This document shows, piece by piece, positions 55,050-63,559 of a DNA stretch of 64,000 nt. The position numbers and the translations under genes were made by a program. The notes below the pieces were generated by a model. The model was not told the origin of the DNA, made no database searches, and saw only the letters and a list, made by a program, of their open reading frames with translations. The stretch comes from Anaerolineaceae bacterium (GTDB lineage: Bacteria; Chloroflexota; Anaerolineae; Anaerolineales; Anaerolineaceae): contig JAENZD010000001.1 in assembly GCA_016841445.1 (NCBI GenBank), positions 1,736,001 through 1,800,000 of the forward strand, given 5' to 3'. Position 1 is the stretch's first letter, and every line of letters starts with the position of its first letter.

Positions 55050-55871
55050 ATGCAAAAGGATTGGAAACAGGACAAAATCACGGTCGATGATGGTATTGAA
55101 CTTTTCTATACTCGCACTGGCGGAGATAAACCCAAGCTTGTCCTTGCGCACGGTCTCACAGACAGCGGCATTTGCTGGCATCAATTCGCCAGCGATCTGG
55201 AAGCGGATTATGACCTGATCATGTATGATGCTTATGGTCATGGTAAATCTTCCCGTGTTGATCCTGAAAAGCGATTTGACATGGTTGAGGATTTACATGA
55301 TCTGATTGAAGCCCTCGAATTGGACAAACCGGGAATCATCGGCCATTCAATGGGCGGTATGACCGCTGCAGGATATGCTACCAAATACCCCGATAAGCTT
55401 TCTGCTTTAGTTCTTGAAGACCCACCAATCTCTGACCTGCCCTTTGATGAAGTATCTGTAAAATCGACCATGGAACAATGGAAGCATTTCAACCTTTCTA
55501 TCAAAGAAAAACCGATCAAAGAAATCATCAACCATCAGAAGAAAAGTGCTCCGAATTGGGAGGAAGCGATTCTGCAAGAGTGGGCGATAGCAAAACATAA
55601 CCTCGACCCCGTACTTTATGACCACTTTCCAATCCGGGAAGTGGACTGGCGAGAGTTGGTAAAAGCCATCGAAGTACCCACATTGATCGTAACCGGTGAT
55701 AATGAATTAGGTGCGATCGTAACCCCCAAAATAGGCATTGAAGCTGTCGAATTGATGGAAAAAGGCGAATTTGGCCATATCAGCGCCGCCGGGCATTGTG
55801 TCCGCTATGAACAATATCAACCCTATCTGACAATGGTCAAACTCTTTCTGAAAAGAAACCTTCCTGTTTAG
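55050..55871 (+). CDS. Alpha/beta hydrolase
   Basis: 273-residue alpha/beta hydrolase: oxyanion motif LAHGLTDSGICWHQF near 32, nucleophile GHSMGGMTAAGYA (Ser near 100), an acid in VTGDNELGAIV near 216, and a C-terminal catalytic His in AAGHCVRYEQYQ near 250. Substrate unknown. GGAGG precedes the ATG. Only 50 bases separate it from the deoxynucleoside kinase gene, with which it probably shares a transcript. Confidence 0.87.
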   Translation: MQKDWKQDKITVDDGIELFYTRTGGDKPKLVLAHGLTDSGICWHQFASDLEADYDLIMYDAYGHGKSSRVDPEKRFDMVEDLHDLIEALELDKPGIIGHSMGGMTAAGYATKYPDKLSALVLEDPPISDLPFDEVSVKSTMEQWKHFNLSIKEKPIKEIINHQKKSAPNWEEAILQEWAIAKHNLDPVLYDHFPIREVDWRELVKAIEVPTLIVTGDNELGAIVTPKIGIEAVELMEKGEFGHISAAGHCVRYEQYQPYLTMVKLFLKRNLPV

Positions 55872-55921
55872 AAAATGCACCACATTATTTATCATTAATG
55901 TTCAGATAAAGGCAATTTGAA

Positions 55922-56557
55922 ATGACAAAACGTCTTATTTTAATGGCAGGCAATATCGGTTCAGGCAAAACATCGCTGACAGAACGTATCGGAGAGAAAC
56001 TAGGCTGGCATACCGCCTTTGAATCGGTTGTCGATAACCCCTATCTCCCTGATTTCTACGCCAATATGAAGGAATGGTCATTTCATCTTCAAATTTATTT
56101 TTTGGGGCATCGTGCAGAACAGCACATACACCTTGCAGAAATGCCGGATTCTGCCATTATTGACCGGAGTATCTATGAAGATGCTTATATCTTCGCCAGG
56201 GCGCTGAACCATCTGGGTAATCTTCGAGACCGGGATTACAATGCTTATTTGCGCCTTTATCATTTGGTCATCAAAGGACTCCCCAAACCAGATCTTCTGA
56301 TCCATCTGGATGCACCCGTGCCGGTTTTAATGGAGCGCATTCGATTGCGCGCCAGGAATATTGAAACCAGCATTGATGAGTCTTACCTTGGCCTGTTAGA
56401 ACGCTTTTATCATGAATGGATCCAGGGATTTGATCTCTGTCCTGTTCTGACCATCCGCAGCGATGACCTTGACTTCGTTCATAAATCGCACCATCTCGAT
56501 ATCGTCGTATCAAGGATAAAAGAAAAACTCAGCGGTCGAGAAGAAATGGTGTTTTAA
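55922..56557 (+). CDS. Deoxynucleoside kinase (dGK/dAK family)
   Basis: Deoxyribonucleoside kinase of 211 residues for purine (perhaps also pyrimidine) deoxynucleoside salvage. P-loop MAGNIGSGKTSLTERIGEKLGW near 8, substrate-site FESVVDNPYLPDFYANM near 34, the DRS motif IIDRSIYEDAYIF near 79, and the LID-Arg stretch MERIRLRARNIETSID near 138. The track ATG at 55922 is accepted although the ribosome-binding site is weak. Near nrdR-nrdJ and with tdk elsewhere in the window, it completes a dNTP-supply set. Confidence 0.9.
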   Translation: MTKRLILMAGNIGSGKTSLTERIGEKLGWHTAFESVVDNPYLPDFYANMKEWSFHLQIYFLGHRAEQHIHLAEMPDSAIIDRSIYEDAYIFARALNHLGNLRDRDYNAYLRLYHLVIKGLPKPDLLIHLDAPVPVLMERIRLRARNIETSIDESYLGLLERFYHEWIQGFDLCPVLTIRSDDLDFVHKSHHLDIVVSRIKEKLSGREEMVF

Positions 56558-56626
56558 TGATCTGATTGAGACTTTCGATAGTAGCAGGGGGAAAGACGTC
56601 AAAGCCACAATGCCATATAATTTTTT

Positions 56627-56653
56627 GATGATAATTTTTACTATCATCTTTTC
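56627..56653 (+). terminator. Weak terminator after the deoxynucleoside kinase gene
   Basis: GATGATA and TATCATC form a 7-bp AT-rich stem with an 8-base loop, followed by TTTTC. The stem is weak, so this call is modest. Confidence 0.4.
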
Positions 56654-56698
56654 ATACCACCGCTCTTAGAAACCTGGTTTTCTGAAAATATTAATTTC

Positions 56699-56724
56699 TG
56701 CAACTTAACTAATATTTTCACGTA
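56699..56724 (+). promoter_or_regulatory. Candidate ECF-type promoter of the sigma/anti-sigma operon
   Basis: TGCAAC, 16 bases, CGTA, lying 32 bases before the GTG start of the ECF gene. This closely follows the TGAAAC-N16-CGTA pattern of sigma-W-like ECF promoters, so the operon probably activates itself. Confidence 0.5.
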
Positions 56725-56755
56725 TAGATTTATAGAAGAGCATTAAGGAGATAAC

Positions 56756-57352
56756 GTGACTGGCGCTGAAGCCCAATGGATCGAACAGGCTTTACAAGGT
56801 GATGACAATGCATTTGGATTTCTGGTTGAGTCATACCAGAAACCTGTCTATAGTCTATGCAATCGGATGCTTGGGAACGCTAACGACGCAGAAGATGCTG
56901 CCCAGGAGAGTTTTATCCGGGCTTATCAGCACCTTAAAAAATATAACCAGGATCGTTCTTTCACAACCTGGCTGCTTTCAATCGCTTCACATTACTGCAT
57001 CGACCAAATTAGAAAGCGACGTTTGCCAGTGGTTCCAATGGATGAATTACCGGTGGAGATCATCTCAGATAATCGGTCTCCACAACCTGAAAATCACCTC
57101 CGGCAGCGTGAGAAAGATGCCCTAATTCAAAAAATGTTGAATGGTCTCAAACCAACAGACCGGGCAGCCATCGTTCTCAGGTACTGGTATGAATTTTCAG
57201 AAGTTGAAATATCTGAAACCTTAAAGATCTCGGTTAGCGCTGTAAAAAGTCGCTTATTTCGAGCCCGAAGGTCACTTGCGGATGCCTGGATTACCAATAG
57301 TTCCAAATCCGCAATTAAAGAAAGGAAACCTAATGAGTCACCAGCCTTTTGA
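56756..57352 (+). CDS. ECF RNA polymerase sigma factor
   Basis: Extracytoplasmic-function sigma factor of 198 residues. Region 2 near 17-85 (YSLCNRMLGNANDAEDAAQESFIRAY; FTTWLLSIASHYCIDQIRK, located only) binds the -10, and region 4 near 125-175 has VLRYWYEFSEVEISETLKISVSAVKSRLFRARRSL as helix-turn-helix. Start is GTG behind AAGGAG. It overlaps the putative anti-sigma gene by 20 bases and is preceded by an ECF-like promoter. Confidence 0.94.
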   Translation: MTGAEAQWIEQALQGDDNAFGFLVESYQKPVYSLCNRMLGNANDAEDAAQESFIRAYQHLKKYNQDRSFTTWLLSIASHYCIDQIRKRRLPVVPMDELPVEIISDNRSPQPENHLRQREKDALIQKMLNGLKPTDRAAIVLRYWYEFSEVEISETLKISVSAVKSRLFRARRSLADAWITNSSKSAIKERKPNESPAF

Positions 57353-57863
57353 AATATGGATTTTTTCGGATGATTCACTGGATGAAGCACAGCAGCACAT
57401 ATTAGAAGAACATCTGGAAAGTTGTCAAACCTGCACTACCCTTTCAAACGCCGTGACGATGGCTACCAGCGTCCTATCAACCAGTGAGTCTCCTTCACCT
57501 CAACCTGGTTTCACGCAGCGCTGGCACAACAAGCTGGCACTGCACCGGCAGTATCAAAAATCACGCAGGACCTGGCTCCTGACACTGGCAGGTTTCATCC
57601 TGGCAAATATCATCTTGTTGAGCGTTGTCTTTTTTGACCTGACCACTATCAACTGGCCTTATGAGCTTGGACAAATCGTTGTGAAAATAAGTTTGATCGC
57701 GACCCATTCCAGGCAATATTGGCGGGCGATATCTAACCTCGCTAATGCCTTTCCTGTCATCATCCCCACGTTTTTCGTTTTGGTTGCTGCGCTGATTGCA
57801 GCCGGCATCTTCCTGACAATTACCTGGATAAGATCGATAAAAAAATTAATAAAAACATATTAA
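57333..57863 (+). CDS. Putative anti-sigma factor (zinc-finger, two membrane helices)
   Basis: 177-residue protein starting inside the end of the sigma gene. The N-terminus has HILEEHLESCQTC, the H-x3-C-x2-C signature of zinc-binding anti-sigma domains (near residues 21-33). Two membrane helices follow, near 85-107 (TWLLTLAGFILANIILLSVVFF) and 147-170. This fits an anti-sigma that holds the ECF factor at the membrane. I start at the ATG at 57333 behind AAAGGAAA; the track adds 19 residues of overlapping sigma sequence. Sensing input unknown. Confidence 0.82.
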   Translation: MSHQPFEIWIFSDDSLDEAQQHILEEHLESCQTCTTLSNAVTMATSVLSTSESPSPQPGFTQRWHNKLALHRQYQKSRRTWLLTLAGFILANIILLSVVFFDLTTINWPYELGQIVVKISLIATHSRQYWRAISNLANAFPVIIPTFFVLVAALIAAGIFLTITWIRSIKKLIKTY

Positions 57864-57875
57864 AGGAGTAAAGAA

Positions 57876-58940
57876 ATGAAAAAAATAGTTAAATTCTTGA
57901 TTGTCGTAAATGTTTTGCTGATGTTCGTGTTCGCCTTTCCATCAAGCGTGTCCGCTGAAGCACTGACAGATGGTCAAACCATCTTTGGTGATGACTACAC
58001 TCTTGAAAGCGGCCGCATCCTCAATGGTGACCTAACCGTCATCGGCGGTGTGGTTGTTATCAAAAATGAGGCCACGGTCAAAGGAGATGTCTTCGTTGTT
58101 GGCGGTGTTGTAAAAGTTAACGGCACGATTGAAGGCAGTCTTTCAGCGATAGGCAGCACCGTCACGTTGGATGAGAACGCCCTGATTGAGGGTGACCTGA
58201 ATGTGCCCGGCAGCCACGTAACACGTTCATCGGGTGCTGAGGTCGAAGGTGATCAAATTACCAACTGGGTCAGTCCTCTGGAGGATTTTGATTTCCCCAT
58301 GGTAACCACACCCACGATTGTCCGGCGGGACCGGTTTGTCATGCCAGTCATCAACAGTATTGGCCGCTTCTTAGGAATGACATTGCTTGTATCTGCCCTT
58401 GGTGCGTTACTTCTCCTGATCATGCCAAAATCAGCTGAACGAATGGCGCAAGCTTTGACCGCCAAACCATGGGAGCTTTTAGGTTACGGCGCATTGACGG
58501 GTCTGGCTTTCGTTGTAGCAGTTTTGATCCTGACGATAACCATATGCTTGATACCTGTGGCTGCTCTGCTCGGGCTTGCCTTTGGTTTAGCGATGCTTCT
58601 TGGTTGGGTGACCCTGGGTTATGAGTTCGGGAAACTGATCGTTGAGGGAATCTTCAAATCCCATTGGACAGCTATTCCAACCGCTGTGATAGGTAACTTA
58701 TCCCTTTATGTCCTCTCACGCACAATCAGGCTCATCCCATGCATCGGTGGTTTCCTGGTCATGGTCATATCACTCTTTGGATTGGGGATGGTCGTGGTCA
58801 CCCTGTTCGGGAAGAAATCCTACCCTCGAAAAAATGGGGAAAATATCATTGAACCTATCGTATTAAATGCTGAAAATGTGTATAGTGAGGATGGTCAGGA
58901 AGATCAAGAAAATCTGCCTGATGAAGAAAAAGAATCCTAA
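57876..58940 (+). CDS. Exported bactofilin-like (polymer-forming) membrane protein
   Basis: 354 residues: a signal peptide (about 1-28, ending SSVSA), then a right-handed beta-repeat region like bactofilin/polymer-forming proteins (about 45-122; NGDLTVIGGVVVIKNEATVKGDV, cited only to locate), then three or four membrane helices (about 165-300) and a short charged tail. Bactofilins are normally cytosolic; here the repeat would be outside the membrane. AAAGGAG precedes the ATG, 12 bases after the anti-sigma gene, so it belongs to the ECF operon. Function inferred to be envelope scaffolding or stress response. Confidence 0.8.
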   Translation: MKKIVKFLIVVNVLLMFVFAFPSSVSAEALTDGQTIFGDDYTLESGRILNGDLTVIGGVVVIKNEATVKGDVFVVGGVVKVNGTIEGSLSAIGSTVTLDENALIEGDLNVPGSHVTRSSGAEVEGDQITNWVSPLEDFDFPMVTTPTIVRRDRFVMPVINSIGRFLGMTLLVSALGALLLLIMPKSAERMAQALTAKPWELLGYGALTGLAFVVAVLILTITICLIPVAALLGLAFGLAMLLGWVTLGYEFGKLIVEGIFKSHWTAIPTAVIGNLSLYVLSRTIRLIPCIGGFLVMVISLFGLGMVVVTLFGKKSYPRKNGENIIEPIVLNAENVYSEDGQEDQENLPDEEKES

Positions 58941-58960
58941 CTGGTCATCCGATCTACAAA

Positions 58961-58992
58961 GCAGCCATCCTTCCGATAAGAAGGATGGCTGC
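58961..58992 (+). terminator. Strong hairpin between bactofilin-like and toast-rack genes
   Basis: GCAGCCATCCTT and AAGGATGGCTGC form a perfect 12-bp stem with an 8-base loop. No T-run follows, so it is more likely an mRNA-stabilising or differential-expression hairpin than a true terminator. Confidence 0.5.
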
Positions 58993-59054
58993 ACAATCAA
59001 AGGTTACCTGGCATCATTCCTGCAGTAATGTTGATGTATAACTAGGAGATAATT

Positions 59055-59906
59055 ATGAAAAAACAACTTATAGCCGCTGTCGCTGTCCTTCTCTTTGCAG
59101 GATTTGCATGTTCAATCCAAAATTTACAGATGGAAACATCTGAGACGCGCACAGTGGAAATCAATGCGCCGTTACCTGAGAACCTTGAGGATACTGAGAT
59201 CCTTTTTCGGATGAGCGGCGGTGAATTCACCCTACGACCTGGCGCAACCGACCTTGTCAATGGATTGATCACTTATAATGTTGAACAATGGGAACCCGAA
59301 TTCACCCACCGTGAAAACCTGTACCAGATCAAACAGTCCGATCAACTAACGATCTCAGGTATTCCAACCGATGATGTCATCAACACCTGGGACCTCGCTC
59401 TCTCAACTGGCGTGCCAATTGACCTGACGATTGAAGGCGGCGCCAGCGATAACACGTTTGACCTGTCTGGGCTCCAACTGACCAACCTGAACATCCTCCA
59501 GGGGGCAAGTGAGACCATATTGACGTTTGACCAGCCAAATCCCATAGAAATGGACTTGCTCGCATTTACAACTGGGGCATCCTCTGCAAAGATTTTTGGC
59601 CTTGCGAATGCCAACTTTAATACCATGACATTTTCTGGCGGTGCTGGAAATTACACCCTGGATTTCAGCGGCAGCTTGTCGCATGATGCTTCCGTCGAAT
59701 TAAAAGCCGGTGCCAGCAATCTCAAGATCATCGTTCCATCAAGTATGCGAGTTCAGGTTAATAACTTAAGTTCCGTCAGCGTTATCAATACAGAAGGCAC
59801 CTGGTTATTAACGGATGATACCTACACCACGTTGGAAGAAGGATTCCTCTTAACGATCAATCTTAATTTAACCGTAGGCAACGTCACGTTGATCCATGAA
59901 GATTGA
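59055..59906 (+). CDS. Toast-rack family lipoprotein
   Basis: 283-residue predicted lipoprotein (lipobox FAGFAC, Cys19). The body is a repetitive beta structure with a toast-rack-type pattern: MSGGEFTLRPGATDLVNGLI near 54, then turns such as IEGGASDNTFDLSGLQLTNLNI and FSGGAGNYTLDFSG. Toast-rack/DUF4097-like proteins often sit beside ECF or two-component genes and form adhesin-like beta solenoids; the ligand is unknown. AGGAG precedes the ATG. It is separated from the bactofilin-like gene by a strong hairpin. Confidence 0.8.
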   Translation: MKKQLIAAVAVLLFAGFACSIQNLQMETSETRTVEINAPLPENLEDTEILFRMSGGEFTLRPGATDLVNGLITYNVEQWEPEFTHRENLYQIKQSDQLTISGIPTDDVINTWDLALSTGVPIDLTIEGGASDNTFDLSGLQLTNLNILQGASETILTFDQPNPIEMDLLAFTTGASSAKIFGLANANFNTMTFSGGAGNYTLDFSGSLSHDASVELKAGASNLKIIVPSSMRVQVNNLSSVSVINTEGTWLLTDDTYTTLEEGFLLTINLNLTVGNVTLIHED

Positions 59907-59943
59907 AAACTTTTATCTTAAGTTTTATCAGATTAAAAATCTG

Positions 59944-59972
59944 TTGACAAATTAGATAGATTATGGTTTAAT
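59944..59972 (+). promoter_or_regulatory. Orphan promoter before a hairpin
   Basis: TTGACA, 17 bases, TTTAAT. Predicted start near 59979, exactly at the 5' edge of the following stem-loop. No ORF lies downstream on this strand, so it may drive a small RNA. Confidence 0.45.
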
Positions 59973-59979
59973 ATCTTTA

Positions 59980-60016
59980 CTCACTGTCCGGGTGCCCCCC
60001 TCACCCGGGCAGTGAG
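59980..60016 (+). repeat. 15-bp GC-rich stem-loop
   Basis: CTCACTGTCCGGGTG pairs with CACCCGGGCAGTGAG (one G-T) around a C-rich loop. Followed by CATTTAAATG rather than a T-run, so not a classic terminator. Possible 5' hairpin of a small RNA. Confidence 0.5.
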
Positions 60017-60107
60017 CATTTAAATGGGGATAATCAAATAAAACCTTCGCCTTTTTTCAAAAAAAGATCCTAAGAGTATCATCAAAGATAAGCAAAAACA
60101 AAAAGTA

Positions 60108-60140
60108 AAACCCTCTCCCTTTTTGAAAGGGAGAGGGTTT
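60108..60140. repeat. Perfect 15-bp inverted repeat (CCCTCTCCC type)
   Basis: AAACCCTCTCCCTTT, a 3-base loop (TTG) and its exact reverse complement. This CCCTCTCCCTTTTTGAAAGGGAGAGGG palindrome is a common dispersed element in bacterial genomes. Between convergent units it can also serve as a two-way terminator (TTT follows on plus, short). Confidence 0.7.
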
Positions 60141-60203
60141 CATTCACATCCACACTCATAAATGGCTTCCAGGTGAATTTCAAAATTAATTTTGGATTTA
60201 TGA

Positions 60204-60812
60204 CTACGATTGATAAATCATCTTTTCAGAAATATAACGGTAAATTCGTGGGAGCAGATAATAACGGTAGGCGTGGCCTGTGCTAGCCCGCCGACGAATC
60301 TGCTCTGCAGAAATTTCCAATAAAGGCGCTGTAACAAAATTCAATTTATCTTCCAGCTGGGGTAATTGATTGAATAATGCTGTCTGGTCAATTTCATCAC
60401 CAGGCCGGCGCATAGCACCAATACCATCCAGGATATTCAGGAATTCGGATACCCGGTACCAATGGGGTAAATCCTGGAGTGAATCGCCACCCATCAAATA
60501 AAATAATTCCTGGTCAGGGTATTGCTGCTTTAAAATCGAGACGGTATCAACAGAATAGTGAGGACCGGGACGGTCGATATCAACATACGACAGTGAAAAA
60601 TCTTCATCATCCTGGATAGCCAGCTCAACCATCGCCAGCCGGTCCTCAATGGAAGAAATTTCTTTTCCCTGTTTATGCGGTGGGTTGGGTGTCAGCACCC
60701 AGATTGTACAATCAAGACCCAATTGATCCCTCGCCTCGGCAGCTAGGATCAGGTGGCCAACATGAGGGGGATCGAAAGTACCGCCGAAAATACCCAAACG
60801 TTTCTTTGCCAT
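60204..60812 (-). CDS. nadD: Nicotinate-nucleotide adenylyltransferase
   Basis: Makes deamido-NAD from nicotinate mononucleotide and ATP. GIFGGTFDPPHVGHLILAAEA near residues 7-27 holds the nucleotidyltransferase HxGH, and the C-terminal ISAEQIRRRASTG near 167 replaces the usual ISST-x-IR with Ala at one position. 202 residues. It begins one base after obgE, the usual obgE-nadD pairing. Confidence 0.96.
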   Translation of the reverse strand: MAKKRLGIFGGTFDPPHVGHLILAAEARDQLGLDCTIWVLTPNPPHKQGKEISSIEDRLAMVELAIQDDEDFSLSYVDIDRPGPHYSVDTVSILKQQYPDQELFYLMGGDSLQDLPHWYRVSEFLNILDGIGAMRRPGDEIDQTALFNQLPQLEDKLNFVTAPLLEISAEQIRRRASTGHAYRYYLLPRIYRYISEKMIYQS

Positions 60813-60813
60813 G

Positions 60814-62073
60814 CTAATCCTGCCACTCTAAGGCATATTCACCGACAAAGACTGTCTCGCCTTCTTCAATGCCCGCATCCCGCAGCGCCTTGTCAACACC
60901 GATATTCTCCATTAACCGTTGGAACCGGCGCACAGATTCTCGATGTTCCCAGTAGGTCATCGCTGCTGCCCGTTCAATAGCCTCGCCATTAACTTGCCAG
61001 CCTTCATCAGTTTGTTCGATAGTGAAAGCTTTCGGGTCTTCTGACGCCCTGTAAACCGGCATTACTTCCACCGGTTCAGGTTCAGGTGCGTCCTCAAGCA
61101 GCGCCGCCGCCCGCCAAAGCAATTTCTGAACATTTTCATGGGTCACAGCAGAAATCGGCATGACCTCATATCCTAATGCTTCCAGTTCATTTTTGACATC
61201 TGGCCATTGTTCGCTGGCGGTTGGCAAATCCATCTTGTTGAATGCCACGATCTGCGGCTTTTCCCGTATTTTTTCATCAAATAACGCCATCTCGCTGTTG
61301 GTTTGTGAGAAATCAGAGAGGGGATCTTCAGCTGAGCCATCCAGGACGTGGATCAAGACTTTCGTCCGCTGGATATGGCGCAGGAACGAAAAACCCAGGC
61401 CAACGCCCTCATGAGCGCCTTCAATCAAACCCGGGATATCTGCCAGGACCAGGATCGTCTCAACATCCAATTTAGCAACACCCAGGTTGGGTGAAAGGGT
61501 TGTAAATGGATAATTCGCAATTTTAGGTTTTGCGTTAGTCACCACTGAAAGCAGACTTGATTTCCCAGCATTTGGTACGCCCACAATCCCGACATCTGCA
61601 ACCATTTTCAATTCCAACCGCAGCGTTTTTGATTCCTCGGGCTCACCTTTCTCAGCCATTCGAGGGGTTTGGTTTCGGCTGGTTGCATAATGCTGGTTAC
61701 CCCGTCCACCGCGCCCGCCCTTGGCAACCACCAGCTGCTGAAAATCTTCCACGAGGTCACCTAAAAGATCGCCGCTTTTTGCATCAAACACCAGGGTACC
61801 CGGGGGTACTGACACGATCAGGTCAGAAGCGGATTTCCCGCTCATGTTGTTCGGTCCGCCATTTTTCCCGGTGTCAGCAACATATTGTGATTTGTGGCGA
61901 AAATCAAACAGGGTGTTTTTCTTGGGGTCAACTTCAAGGATCACATCACCACCGCGTCCGCCATCTCCCCCATCCGGTCCGCCGCGCGGCTTATATTTCT
62001 CACGGTGAAAATGGACCACACCATCCCCACCCTGTCCTGATTCAACATAGATCTCTGCTTCGTCAAAGTACAT
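60814..62073 (-). CDS. obgE: GTPase ObgE/CgtA
   Basis: Ribosome-associated GTPase involved in 50S assembly and the stringent response. N-terminal glycine-rich Obg fold (GGPDGGDGGRGGDVI near 30-44), G domain with P-loop GVPNAGKSSLL near 163, DIPGLIEGAHEGVGLG near 210 and NKMDLP near 280, and a C-terminal OCT domain (about 335-419). 419 residues. Upstream lies the terminator of the next gene, so it has its own promoter. Confidence 0.98.
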   Translation of the reverse strand: MYFDEAEIYVESGQGGDGVVHFHREKYKPRGGPDGGDGGRGGDVILEVDPKKNTLFDFRHKSQYVADTGKNGGPNNMSGKSASDLIVSVPPGTLVFDAKSGDLLGDLVEDFQQLVVAKGGRGGRGNQHYATSRNQTPRMAEKGEPEESKTLRLELKMVADVGIVGVPNAGKSSLLSVVTNAKPKIANYPFTTLSPNLGVAKLDVETILVLADIPGLIEGAHEGVGLGFSFLRHIQRTKVLIHVLDGSAEDPLSDFSQTNSEMALFDEKIREKPQIVAFNKMDLPTASEQWPDVKNELEALGYEVMPISAVTHENVQKLLWRAAALLEDAPEPEPVEVMPVYRASEDPKAFTIEQTDEGWQVNGEAIERAAAMTYWEHRESVRRFQRLMENIGVDKALRDAGIEEGETVFVGEYALEWQD

Positions 62074-62130
62074 ATTTTTGCTTCTCTTTTTTAATTTATC
62101 TAATTATTTCTACGCGGGTTAATCTTACCC

Positions 62131-62170
62131 AATAAAATAAAAATCGGGATTGCCTTTCCGACAATCCCGA
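62131..62170 (-). terminator. Intrinsic terminator after the cDPG-synthetase-like gene
   Basis: TCGGGATTG and CAATCCCGA form a perfect 9-bp stem with a 9-base loop; on the minus strand TTTTTATTTTATT follows. Confidence 0.9.
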
Positions 62171-62190
62171 GTAATTAACTTTTTACTGAA

Positions 62191-63510
62191 TTATTTCCCA
62201 AATTTTGAACTCAAAATCGTTTCAAGGGTTGGCTCACCAATTTCCTGCAGCTCATAGCGCACGCGCTGGATGGGTTTATTGATTTTGATGATCCGGGTCA
62301 GGTCAATCGGCGTAGCGCTGATCACCAGGTCAACATCAGCCTTATTGATGGTTTCCTCCAGATCATGCATCATCGCTTCACCATATCCCATTGCGGGCAG
62401 GATCGTTCCGGTGCCCGGGTATTTCTCATAGGTCGCCTTGATGGATCCCACAGCGTAAGGTCGGGGATCAACAATCTCACCCGCACCAAAGCGTCGGGCT
62501 GCTACAAACCCCGCCCCATAGGCCATTTCACCATGGGTCAGTGTTGGGCCATCTTCAACAACCAGCACGCGTTTTCCACGGATTGCTTCCGAATCATCCA
62601 CGAACAGCGGAGATGCGCCTTCAATAACCATGGCGTCTGGATTAAGCTTATGGAGATTATCACGTACTGCGATCACCTTCTCGGGGTCAGCCGTATCAAC
62701 CTTATTGATCACAAAGACATCCGCCAGCCTGACGTTCGTTTCACCGGGATAGTAGCGGGTTTCATGGCCAGCTCGATGCGGATCAGCAACAACGATCAAC
62801 AGGTCAGGGTCATAGAATGAGAAGTCATTATTGCCGCCATCCCAAAGGACAATATCCACTTCTTTCTCAGCCTCACGCAGGATCGCTTCATAATCCACGC
62901 CTGCATAAACGATGATCCCGTTATCCAGATGGGGTTCGTATTCCTCACGTTCCTCGATCGTGCATTCGTGCTTATCAAGATCGGCATAATCAGCAAACCG
63001 CTGCACTTTTTGCTTGACCAGATCGCCATAAGGCATGGGATGCCGTATCGCAGCCACTTTGTAGCCCATATCCCTGAGAATTAATGAGACACGGCGTGTG
63101 GTTTGGCTTTTCCCTGATCCGGTTCGCACAGCGCAAACTGCAACAACGGGTTTGGTGGACTTGATCATGGTTTTGTTGGTGCCCATCAATCGAAAATCTG
63201 CACCAGCAGCGTTCACAATGGACGCCTTATGCATGACATATTCATGGGGGACATCACTGTAAGCGAAAACCACCTGGTCAATTTTCTCTTCTTGGATCAA
63301 AGTCTCTAATTCCGATTCCGGGTAGATCGGGATGCCTTCCGGATATAAAGCTCCTGCTAATGCCCCGGGATATTTTCGTCCTTCAATATTCGGTATTTGG
63401 GTAGCCGTAAAAGCTACCACCTCGTAGGCATCATTGTCGCGGTAGAAAGTATTAAAGTTATGAAAATCTCTTCCCGCTGCGCCCATAATGATTGTTCTGA
63501 TTTTTGCCAT
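62191..63510 (-). CDS. Cyclic 2,3-diphosphoglycerate synthetase-like P-loop protein
   Basis: 439-residue cytosolic protein. An N-terminal Rossmann-like part (IIMGAAGRDFHNFNTFYRD near 7) is followed by a P-loop GSGKSQTTRRVSLILRDMG near 131 and a P-loop GTPase-like region with VLWDGGNNDFSFYDPDLLI near 215 and NKVDTADP near 265. It matches proteins annotated as cyclic 2,3-diphosphoglycerate synthetase in methanogens, but bacterial relatives lack an established reaction, so the activity here is unknown. It sits between argS and the obgE unit and has its own terminator. Confidence 0.8.
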   Translation of the reverse strand: MAKIRTIIMGAAGRDFHNFNTFYRDNDAYEVVAFTATQIPNIEGRKYPGALAGALYPEGIPIYPESELETLIQEEKIDQVVFAYSDVPHEYVMHKASIVNAAGADFRLMGTNKTMIKSTKPVVAVCAVRTGSGKSQTTRRVSLILRDMGYKVAAIRHPMPYGDLVKQKVQRFADYADLDKHECTIEEREEYEPHLDNGIIVYAGVDYEAILREAEKEVDIVLWDGGNNDFSFYDPDLLIVVADPHRAGHETRYYPGETNVRLADVFVINKVDTADPEKVIAVRDNLHKLNPDAMVIEGASPLFVDDSEAIRGKRVLVVEDGPTLTHGEMAYGAGFVAARRFGAGEIVDPRPYAVGSIKATYEKYPGTGTILPAMGYGEAMMHDLEETINKADVDLVISATPIDLTRIIKINKPIQRVRYELQEIGEPTLETILSSKFGK

Positions 63511-63559
63511 TGAAATCTTTACTCCTTTTGGTTAATTTGGTTAACGATAATAATAACTT

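Noticed and set aside
56585-56625. GAAAGACGTCAAAGCCACAATGCC looks like the GACGCAAAGCC core of a c-di-GMP-I (GEMM) riboswitch
   Set aside because: The upstream paired GGCAAACC half and the second receptor arm are missing, and the core has an extra base. Too degenerate to call.
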